From contig JADIIU010000009.1 of assembly GCA_027603945.1 (NCBI GenBank), forward strand, positions 1 to 64,000: a stretch of 64,000 nucleotides of DNA. Reading direction: 5' to 3'. Every line of letters starts with the position of its first letter. Position 1 is the first letter of the stretch. Position numbers and translations under genes: made by a program. The notes below the pieces were generated by a model. That model did no database searches. It was given only the letters and a program-made list of their open reading frames with translations, and was not told the DNA's origin. Positions 57,401 through 64,000 of this stretch are shown here, piece after piece. Source of the stretch: Terramyces sp. JEL0728 (lineage: Eukaryota; Chytridiomycota; Chytridiomycetes; Rhizophydiales; Terramycetaceae).

Positions 57401-57916
57401 TCCTTCACTGCTGCATATGACAAGGGTCTCAGTCCTGCAGAATACGTCAACTCGATGAGAAAGAGTCACCAACTTATCCTTGGTATTGGACACAAGATCA
57501 AGTCAAGAACTAACCCGGATTTGCGTGTAACTATGGTGAAAGAATTCGTAAAGGCCAACTTTCCCCGATCCGAAATTGTCAATTATGCTTTAGAGGTTGA
57601 AAAGATCACCACCGCAAAGAAGGATAACCTCATTTTGAACGTTGATGGCGTGGTTGGTTGTGCTTTGGTTGATTTACTCAGAACTTGCGGTGCCTTCTCT
57701 GCAGCCGAAGTTGAGGAATATATCCAAATTGGTACCTTTAACGGGCTGTTTGTCCTTGGACGTTCCATTGGTTTCATTGGCCACTTCTTGGATCAAAAGC
57801 GCCTCAAGCAAGGATTATACAGACATCCGTGGGATGATATTTCCTACATGATGTCTGACCAAGAATCTACGCGTACATTGGCTGATAGTGAAGTCGTTGT
57901 CAAGCGTGGTCTTTGA
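54418..57916 (+). CDS. ACLY: ATP citrate lyase, single-chain
   Basis: Cytosolic enzyme that splits citrate with CoA and ATP into acetyl-CoA and oxaloacetate for lipid synthesis. Four exons (54418-54756, 54776-56256, 56277-57286, 57309-57916) with introns of 19, 20 and 22 nt give 1,145 residues, slightly longer than human ACLY. The N-terminal ATP-grasp half has [20 protein letters not shown] and NPLVVLEDG; the CoA-binding part has [20 protein letters not shown] sequence and [11 protein letters not shown]; the phospho-histidine motif is FGHAGSFAN, with His at about 790; the citrate-synthase-like end has [17 protein letters not shown] and GIGHKIKSR. Ascomycetes encode this enzyme as two proteins, so the fused form points to an earlier-branching lineage. 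Confidence 0.96.
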
Positions 57917-58064
57917 AAATAAATATTTTAATTCATTATTCGCTATACTTTCCAACGCAAGCATCCACCATAAAGCTTCCGTAGTTGAGAACACCCTAAA
58001 TGTCTTTTTCCATATTGCATGCGAACCGCCAATTCACTAATTATGGAGGCTGAACTTTTCCATA

Positions 58065-58397
58065 ATGAATATGTTGGGAGCGACAGGATCAAGCAATGGA
58101 ACAGTTGGAAGTCCAATTTGCCGAACTGACTGTGTTGTTGGGTTCGTTTGTGTGAATGGACAGTGCGTTCCTCCTCCAAGTATCTCCATTTCGCAAACTT
58201 TGTCGCAAACGGTTACTGCAAGTGCAACTGCCAGAAGTGTCCCTACTAACAGCAATTCCACTACTGTATCTGCTCAACCAGGCGCTGTTCCCACAAATAC
58301 TGGCGCAGGTGGAAGTGTAGCTTTTCCCACCAAAAACGCAGGAGCTGAAGCAGTTTACAATATCGGGCTACTATTACTAACCATCATTGTTCAATAA
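58065..58397 (+). CDS. small Cys-rich protein with GPI-type tail (copy 3, start uncertain)
   Basis: A 110-residue frame with a cysteine cluster (CRTDCVVGFVCVNGQCV), a Ser/Thr-rich stalk and a hydrophobic end (YNIGLLLLTIIVQ), the layout of the two proteins near 37-38.7 kb. No signal peptide follows the ATG at 58065, so a small upstream exon may be missing. The opposite strand also has a frame (58037-58261) with a signal-peptide-like start, which weakens the call. The stop lies 22 bp from the convergent DUF2461 stop. Confidence 0.45.
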   Translation: MNMLGATGSSNGTVGSPICRTDCVVGFVCVNGQCVPPPSISISQTLSQTVTASATARSVPTNSNSTTVSAQPGAVPTNTGAGGSVAFPTKNAGAEAVYNIGLLLLTIIVQ

Positions 58398-58419
58398 ACT
58401 CAAGATTAAAATAGTTTTA

Positions 58420-59169
58420 TTACTCCAAGTATGAATTCAAGACTTGCACCAATGGGATAACTGATTGGAATATTTTAGCAGCAGAATCTTTGAACTCTGG
58501 TTTTAATACTTCTTCGTCAGTAAATGTGCGGCCAACTGCAAACGATTTTAGACGGAGCAATTCGATATCTGCATGATCTTTTGGATATCCTTTTGGAACC
58601 GTTTTCAATTTGTCGTCGGTCTGCAACAGAAGATCCAATCCATTTTCTACATTAAAACTCTTTTGAAATCCTTCTGTAACCAGAGATTCCTTCAGTAATT
58701 GAGAGTCTTTTGCAATGGCTTTTCTAATCTTGTCAAGGATGGTTGGAGGGGGAAGATACATTCCAGCACCAATCATTGATTTACCATTCGGTTCAATATG
58801 CAAGTAATAGCTGGCTCTGCCGGATTTCTTGCCGCCTTGCGCAAATGCAGCTGCAAAGTGGTTCTTGTATGGTGCCTTAACTGCTGAGAAGCGCACATCC
58901 CTGTTAATTCGGAAGATGCAGTCTTTTGCATCCAGCATCGACAATGAACTATCGCTAATTTGTAGATCGGTTAGTTGGTATTGAGTAAATTTGATGAAAT
59001 TATCCTTGACCTTGTTGTAAGTCTTTTTGTTTTCAGTCATCCATCCTTTATCATTGTTCTTCTCGAGATCAGTTAGGAATTCAAATGTAGTATCAGTGAT
59101 TGCGATATCGGTAGTTCTTTGCTGCTTGTTTTCTGTCTCTTCCTCTACTTCAGCTTTTCTCTTTGCCAT
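58420..59169 (-). CDS. DUF2461 family protein
   Basis: A 249-residue intronless protein of the DUF2461/TIGR02453 family, found in bacteria and fungi, with no established biochemical function. After a basic N-terminus (MAKRKAEVEEE) the domain shows LEKNNDKGWMTENKKTYN, IFRINRDVRFSAVKAPYKNH, ASYYLHIEPNGKSMIGAGMY and YPKDHADIELLRLKSFAVGR, the usual conserved blocks. The frame is open for another 43 codons upstream but only from TTG; the ATG at 59169 is preferred. The Lys/Arg-rich start might be a nuclear signal, an inference. Confidence 0.88.
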   Translation of the reverse strand: MAKRKAEVEEETENKQQRTTDIAITDTTFEFLTDLEKNNDKGWMTENKKTYNKVKDNFIKFTQYQLTDLQISDSSLSMLDAKDCIFRINRDVRFSAVKAPYKNHFAAAFAQGGKKSGRASYYLHIEPNGKSMIGAGMYLPPPTILDKIRKAIAKDSQLLKESLVTEGFQKSFNVENGLDLLLQTDDKLKTVPKGYPKDHADIELLRLKSFAVGRTFTDEEVLKPEFKDSAAKIFQSVIPLVQVLNSYLE

Positions 59170-59734
59170 TTTGATTGGAATTTTTTCAACTGACCTTCTG
59201 ATGTATAAGGCACCATCTGATTCGCTTGTCGTATTGTAGACGCATGGCCATTGAACTAGAGCAAGATGTCTTTTAAGCCAGACAGCATCCGCATTCAAGA
59301 TTTATTCAGTCATGCAAGATTACTCGATGTGAGTGATTATTGTTCAATAATGACCACACACTATGTCATCAAAGATAATTCGAATCCCTTTGATTTTTCA
59401 TTTGTTCACTTGCAGGCTTTTCAGTAAACCAAAATTGGAAATAGTGACAGAATCGCAAAATAATTCGCGCGTTGTACAAACTGTTTCAAGCTGCGAGATA
59501 TGATAGCACTCGCTAAAAATCCATAAGATGTTGATATCGCTGTAACAAAGACTTGATAGTTTCAAGATGCGGGGAATCTGCAAAAAGGAGGCGTCTGGAG
59601 CACTAGACTTACCGTTACGAATGGCTCGGATCGTCACAAACGAAAAAAGTGATATCAGAATGAAAAAAATTATTTCAAGATATATTTTGGGTGGATTGCA
59701 CTTTTTAGAGACAGCTATATCAATTAGTTTCGAC

Positions 59735-59765
59735 TTTGGGGGTTTCCAACGAGCAAACCCCCAAA
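59735..59765. repeat. perfect 11-bp inverted repeat with 9-nt loop
   Basis: TTTGGGGGTTT at 59735-59745 is exactly complementary to AAACCCCCAAA at 59755-59765. It lies about 100 bases before the seven-helix gene and could be a factor-binding dyad. Confidence 0.8.
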
Positions 59766-59836
59766 TATTGGCAAATTACGGCCTTTGGGTTCACGCTGAA
59801 GATGTTGCCACCAATAAAGCCTCTAACCAGCACATC

Positions 59837-59844
59837 TTAAATAG
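59837..59844 (+). promoter_or_regulatory. TTAAATAG core promoter element, copy A
   Basis: TTAAATAG ends 23 bases before the ATG at 59868. The same octamer sits 24 bases before the paralogous ATG at 61060. Confidence 0.5.
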
Positions 59845-59867
59845 CCCACGATTAGATGCGTTGGACA

Positions 59868-60716
59868 ATGAGAGATTTTAATGGATATTTGACCAGCAGT
59901 GGGGTAATGCTTGGAATGGCCCTCCACAATCTTGCTTCTGCTGCTTTCATCTTGATTGTCAAAGCTAAACTCGCATATAAAACTGGTCTATGGAATGTTG
60001 CAATCTTGGCGTGGTTATCGCTAACTGGTTTCGTGGTTTTGCAAATTATTGCCATCGATTACATTTCGTCTCCATATATGACAGGCAACAGCTTTTTGGG
60101 CATGATCTTTTTGCTCAACTACTGCTTCAACTTTCTTACTACCATATTTGTTACTGCCTTGATTGTAATTAGGATTCGGCTGTTTTACGGTGCTTCAACG
60201 TTCTCGTATATCATGTATTTTATGGGCTTTTTGACAATTCTTGGTAAAGGTGCAGGTAATGGGATCGGAGTGGTAGTGTCGGTCCAGTACATCCAGCTCA
60301 TTTACAATAGCCCTGTAGAAGATCCCCTGTATCCCAAAATAGCCCTGGTAATGACATTTGCGCTGCTCTTTGAAGCACTGTTTACAGCCATAGGAACATT
60401 GTCGTTCCTCTCTTACTTGACTGATTTCAAGCTAGCAGAAGGGCTGTTCACTATGCAAAACAAAGTTCTAAAGAAAGAAACAGGAAAACTGTTCCTGGTA
60501 ATCTTTCTGAACTTTATCAATGCGTCGTTTGCGGTTTGGGTTGCGTTCGATGACAACTGGATTTCTCACAACGGCTTCTTTATGGACTCGCTAACTTACA
60601 CGCTGGAGCTGTACGCATTCATCGAACTAAGCTACATTTCCGCAAAGAAGCTTATTTTGGAAACCCACAAGACTTCTACGGAAAAGTCTAGATCACATAC
60701 AGAAAGCAAACGCTAA
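59868..60716 (+). CDS. seven-helix membrane protein, tandem copy A
   Basis: A 282-residue intronless polytopic protein with about seven hydrophobic helices and a charged C-terminal tail rich in Ser/Lys. It is a close paralogue of the next gene: shared phrases include SSGVMLGMALHNLASAA, IDYISSPY, EDPLYPKIAL/ADPLYPKIAL and WISHNGFFMDSLTY. The topology suggests a receptor-like or transporter-like membrane protein, but I find no diagnostic GPCR, rhodopsin or transporter motif (no Schiff-base lysine pattern, no DRY). The upstream ATG at 59856 is possible; 59868 aligns with the paralogue's start. Confidence 0.75.
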   Translation: MRDFNGYLTSSGVMLGMALHNLASAAFILIVKAKLAYKTGLWNVAILAWLSLTGFVVLQIIAIDYISSPYMTGNSFLGMIFLLNYCFNFLTTIFVTALIVIRIRLFYGASTFSYIMYFMGFLTILGKGAGNGIGVVVSVQYIQLIYNSPVEDPLYPKIALVMTFALLFEALFTAIGTLSFLSYLTDFKLAEGLFTMQNKVLKKETGKLFLVIFLNFINASFAVWVAFDDNWISHNGFFMDSLTYTLELYAFIELSYISAKKLILETHKTSTEKSRSHTESKR

Positions 60717-61059
60717 GTACATATCATTGTTAAAATAAAGTACATGGATTTTAATTGCTATCGTGTGCCATACACTTGCGGCCTTGTGGATAAACTCCTT
60801 GATCTGCGGCTCGGGCCCCGTTTCGAATCTGAAACGTAATTGTGAACAAACGCTCAAACTCGCAATTCAATAGAGGAAAGGTGTTTGGGCGGAACCATAT
60901 TCCGCCGCAATCAATTCGAAAATGTCTACGTAACCCGGCTTGTCCTACTGCCCCAGCTACTACGCCTGAAAAGATAATCGTGCAATTTGTGTTACCACGC
61001 AAAAACAGGGAGCCCGAAATAAACGATTTAAATAGTCACAGAAAGGAAAACTAACAAAA
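60717..61059. other. intergenic region between the tandem seven-helix genes
   Basis: 343 bases, visibly richer in G and C than other gaps. It contains two short dyads, CGTTTC/GAAACG near 60813 and GGCGGAA/TTCCGCC at 60888-60906. A minus-strand frame (60751-61002) is open for 83 codons but has no ATG and no recognisable family. The second TTAAATAG element is at its end. Confidence 0.55.
61028..61035 (+). promoter_or_regulatory. TTAAATAG core promoter element, copy B
   Basis: TTAAATAG 24 bases before the ATG at 61060, at the same place as copy A. Confidence 0.5.
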
Positions 61060-61890
61060 ATGACTAGAGAATATAATTCGTATTTGTCCACTTCCGGAGT
61101 CATGCTGGGCATGGGTCTTCACAATTTAGCGTCAGCTGCGTATATTCTAATTGCAAAAGCATCCGTAGCCAGAAAAACGGTTCTATGGGTACTAGGACTA
61201 TTCGCATTTCTATCGTTATCAGGTTTCTTGGGATTACAAGTGCTCACAATTGATTATATATCCAGCCCGTACCTGGAAGGACCAGATTTTCTTGGGAAAT
61301 TGTTTTTCTACAATTATTTACTCAACTTGCTGACCACCATTTGTATCACCAGTTTAGTTGTAATTAGAGTCAGGCTGTTCTTTGGAAATTCACCATTCAC
61401 GTATTTGATGTATGTTATGGGATTCTTTACGATTGTTGGCAAAGGAATGGGGAATGCTGTTGGAATGTACACTTCTTCAAGATTCATCTCTGGCGAATAC
61501 AACAACCCAACTGCAGATCCGCTTTACCCTAAAATTGCGCTAATCATGGCGTTTGCACTGTCGTTTGAAGCCATTTTTACTGCAGTTGGTACTGGATCAT
61601 TCCTGGCATTTTTGCTAGATTTTGACTTTTCCAGTTTGAACAGACAAAATGATGTTTTGTACAAGGAAGTCCTTCGTCTGTGCCTCATCCTATGTTTCAA
61701 TGTCATCAATGCAATCTTTGCAGTATGGATTGCGTTTGATGATAATTGGATTTCCCACAACGGGTTCTTTATGGACTCTCTGACTTACTCTTTGGAATTG
61801 TATGCGTTCTTGGAACTCAGCTATTACAATGCCAAATCGCTGGTGATTGAAAATATAAAAAGCAAAAGCAGTGAAAAATCAAGATATTAA
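61060..61890 (+). CDS. seven-helix membrane protein, tandem copy B
   Basis: A 276-residue intronless paralogue of copy A, about seven membrane helices. The N-terminus MTREYNSYLSTSGVMLGMGL and the last helices before WIAFDDNWISHNGFFMDSLT are best conserved; the tail KSKSSEKSRY is short and basic. Conserved charged or polar residues inside the membrane region (GKGMGN, DDNW, HNGFF) suggest a specific shared function. The family is not recognised. Its stop lies 8 bp from that of the convergent helical-repeat gene. Confidence 0.75.
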   Translation: MTREYNSYLSTSGVMLGMGLHNLASAAYILIAKASVARKTVLWVLGLFAFLSLSGFLGLQVLTIDYISSPYLEGPDFLGKLFFYNYLLNLLTTICITSLVVIRVRLFFGNSPFTYLMYVMGFFTIVGKGMGNAVGMYTSSRFISGEYNNPTADPLYPKIALIMAFALSFEAIFTAVGTGSFLAFLLDFDFSSLNRQNDVLYKEVLRLCLILCFNVINAIFAVWIAFDDNWISHNGFFMDSLTYSLELYAFLELSYYNAKSLVIENIKSKSSEKSRY

Positions 61891-61898
61891 ATATATAG

Positions 61899-63991
61899 TT
61901 AATTATCTTTGTAAATACGGTAGTATTTTAAATTGGTTTTCATCTTTGATTCATATCCTATATCGCAGAGTCGCTTGATACAATTTGAAATGCTTAGACG
62001 GTAAATGATATTGCTGCTTTGAAGCCCATTGTCCAACAACAGAAATACCTCGTTACTATCGATATGATGGATTATCCAGGCAGACAGCACAGACACGCAC
62101 TTTTCGTTATATTCGTTCTTGATCATATGCAGTATCTTTTTAATATCTACTTTTTGCAGGAATTGTGGTCTACTTGCAACCACTTGTAGAATGAGGCTCA
62201 ATGGTTCAATTGGCTCTTTGTTGATAACGTCTGTCAAAAAATCAAACGGGAGTCTTGATATCACATTGTAAGACTCTTGAATGACTTGTAAGAATTCCGC
62301 AGAGTCATTGATATGAACACACAGAGTTTTTAATAGCTCTCGGACAAGCTCTGGCTTTTCTTTTGCAGCTGTCTCGTAATGTTCAAAAGACATTATCTGC
62401 AGTATAAACAGATAATGTAGTTTTTCAAAAAGCAATTTCTTTATATCAATCCCGAGTGTAATGCTACTGCGTTAATTAGTGGCCTACCTTTCCTGTTCTG
62501 TCAAATGCTTAATAATGGTAGGCAAGACGTGTTCCCAGTGATTCCAAGTAACAAATGACATGATAGAGCAGAATGCTTTCAAAACATAAAAGGAGTGTGA
62601 ATTCTTGTAGCTGTAATCCAGGATTTCAAACAAATATTCCACTGAAAGACTTTTACTATGGTTTTCTGCAAAAGATTGCACGAGAATCAGATGTTTACAA
62701 TCAGAGTCTTGCATTTCTTCATAGCTATCATCAAAAGATTGGTCTGAATCGGACAATAGCGCTAGCATCCTGAACATGTGCAGCATTTTTTCTTTTTGAA
62801 GCAGCAATAGAATAATAATAGAGTCAATTTGAGGAGTGTCGGCTTCCAGCAGCAAATTCAATATGTCTGGATGCGCAATCTGAAATATTGGCAGCAGGTC
62901 CACTTGATCGGCAAAGAACAGCAGTTGATAGCTCAGTTTATCGCTAGAATTAACTTTAATTACACTAACGCTGGGTTTGCCTCGAGTGAAATTTCCTTTA
63001 CCATTTTGTGTGCAACTTCTCTTCTAGAACCATGAATCTTTGAGAAGATGTTTTCACAGTCAAGTGCCAACCACATAAGAATTATTCCACAATTGTTGTT
63101 TTCCGCTATCATTGCTATCAGGCCGTCAATCAAGGTATTTCTTTTCCTTAATAGAAATACAACCAAGTGTGAGACCAGATAGATTTCAACTGGATCAGCC
63201 ATGTTGTTCAATACGCGTAGTATGTAAGCAATCACCATAAATCCGTGTACATTCAGCACAAATTCAATTTCCTCTGTATTACTGTTTGCAATTAACGCGC
63301 ACATACTTAATACACTGTAAACATCACTAATTTCCAGCATTTCATTTACAAATTCGGCTATGGACAGATTTTTGACAAAGGCATTGAAAATAATATCCAT
63401 AAGTTTATCGTCATATTGTAAATTCTTTGCACTGCGGATGAATATCAATGAATAATTATTGACAGCGTAAGGTTCAAGTGCTGTTAAAACTGTTGACATT
63501 TCCACGTGTAAATGATTCTTTCTAATGAGCAACGCCAAAACATTTAAACTAATCGAGGTAATTTTGGTATGCTGCATGTTTCCATCAATCACTCCATCGT
63601 TGCTTATGATTTTATGCAGTGGTTCCAGGAGCTGGTATTCGAAACCAGGATTTAATTGCGAATAAAATGGAATGTAATCCTTGGATATGGAGAGCCCGAG
63701 ACAGTATTCGATGATAGTTAGTGCTCTGTGCTTTTCCTTCCTGCCTCCATGCAGATCTTTGATCAACAAGTCCCAATAAAACTCTAGGTATATTAGCCAG
63801 TCAAATATAATCAGGGTAACGTAGTGATCTTGTTTTGTGCGATAAAGCTTAAATTGTGTAAGATGGCTATATACAGCAACTGGATTCTTCCTGACCAGTC
63901 GTAGGAAGGAATTCATCATTGGGTTTGTAAATTTACACGACGCAATTAGCTCCGAAGTAGACTGACTGTAGACCTCGCTGATCAAATTCAT
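61899..63991 (-). CDS. helical-repeat (HEAT/ARM-like) protein, 5' end uncertain
   Basis: Three exons (62964-63991, 62488-62943, 61899-62466) with 20- and 21-nt introns give about 680 residues of almost entirely alpha-helical sequence: repeated hydrophobic helices such as SISLNVLALLIRKNHL, YLVSHLVVFLLRKRNTL and SVLSAWIIHHIDSNEVFLLL. This suggests an ARM/HEAT solenoid, but no specific family is recognised. An in-frame TAA lies at the window edge just above the first ATG (63991); it could be a true 5' boundary or the inside of another short intron, so the gene may be incomplete. Confidence 0.65.
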
Positions 63992-64000
63992 CAAAGGTTA

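Larger units (their letters stand above)
59170..59867. other. intergenic region upstream of the first seven-helix gene
   Basis: About 700 bases, the longest gap in the window. It holds a perfect 11-bp hairpin (59735-59765) and a TTAAATAG element, both near the 3' side. A 104-codon plus-strand frame (59567-59881) overlaps the next start codon and looks non-coding. No RNA gene recognised. Confidence 0.6.

Noticed and set aside
58037..58261. Minus-strand frame with signal-peptide-like start opposite copy 3 of the small surface proteins
   Set aside because: The plus-strand frame has the cysteine module, Ser/Thr stalk and GPI-like end in the order of its relatives; the antisense hydrophobic start mirrors the stalk codons.
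59567..59881. 104-codon plus-strand frame before seven-helix copy A
   Set aside because: It overlaps the start of the real gene, has no family resemblance and contains the promoter element and hairpin.
60810..60840. TTCGAATC resembling a tRNA B box
   Set aside because: No A box, acceptor stem or cloverleaf could be drawn around it; the sequence forms a simple 6-bp dyad instead.
60751..61002. 83-codon minus-strand frame between the seven-helix genes
   Set aside because: No ATG start and no recognisable domain; it probably reflects the higher GC content of the gap.

Overview
The window is eukaryotic nuclear DNA, most likely from an early-diverging zoosporic fungus or a close relative (chytrid, rozellid or aphelid type). 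The evidence is spliceosomal introns in most genes, the standard code with all three stop codons used, and opisthokont or fungal-type housekeeping genes (single-chain ATP citrate lyase, acetoacetyl-CoA synthetase, SLP1/SUCO-type SUN protein, NuA4 subunit Eaf7, class V myosin). It also carries clear flagellum or centriole genes: a 4,603-residue ASH-domain protein, MNS1, a TTLL2-type ligase and a CEP295-like protein. I cannot name the species.

The most striking property is intron size. I resolved 77 introns by joining exons so that conserved protein families read through. Seventy-six are 19-23 nt (by hand count 16, 33, 14, 10 and 3 of 19, 20, 21, 22 and 23 nt); the exception is one 73-nt intron in the L17 ribosomal protein gene. 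Most look like GTAA(N)nTTAAYNNAG, with the presumed branch-point A only a few bases from the acceptor. Two have GC donors. Because of these introns a simple ORF view splits genes and misses others, notably HSBP1 (31015-31229) and GINS subunit PSF2 (39240-39818).

Layout. 1-2.75 kb: cullin-1 (-). 3.0-3.6 kb: RPL17 (-). 4.2-5.2 kb: two-domain fasciclin secreted protein (+). 5.4-6.7 kb: trypsin-like protein with a broken frame (-). 6.9-12.2 kb: mitochondrial CoA-type carrier (+), RING-CH membrane E3 (-), plasma-membrane/vacuolar Ca2+-ATPase (+). 12.3-26.4 kb: giant axonemal ASH protein (-). 26.6-29.7 kb: mitochondrial uS14, PMS2-type MutL and p24 cargo receptor (all -). 29.9-36.8 kb: CEP295-like (+), HSBP1 (+), an inverted repeat, SLP1/SUN (-), MNS1 (+), TTLL2 (-). 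37-39.8 kb: two small cysteine-rich GPI-type proteins (-) flanking an orphan membrane protein (+), then Eaf7 (-) and PSF2 (+). 40.1-48.1 kb: myosin V (+), acetoacetyl-CoA synthetase (-), orphan coiled-coil protein (-). 48.2-54.1 kb: MAPKKK (-), SMYD methyltransferase (-), URM1 (+). 54.4-59.2 kb: ATP citrate lyase (+), a third small Cys-rich protein (+), DUF2461 protein (-). 59.9-61.9 kb: tandem paralogous seven-helix membrane proteins (+). 61.9-64 kb: helical-repeat protein (-) running to the window edge.

The genome is compact. Several neighbours have 8-31 bp between convergent stop codons, and two divergent pairs have only 12 and 21 bp between start codons. The flagellar genes cluster between 12 and 37 kb. 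ATP citrate lyase and acetoacetyl-CoA synthetase both supply cytosolic acyl-CoA, but there is no operon-like arrangement. I saw no tRNA, rRNA, CRISPR or transposon.
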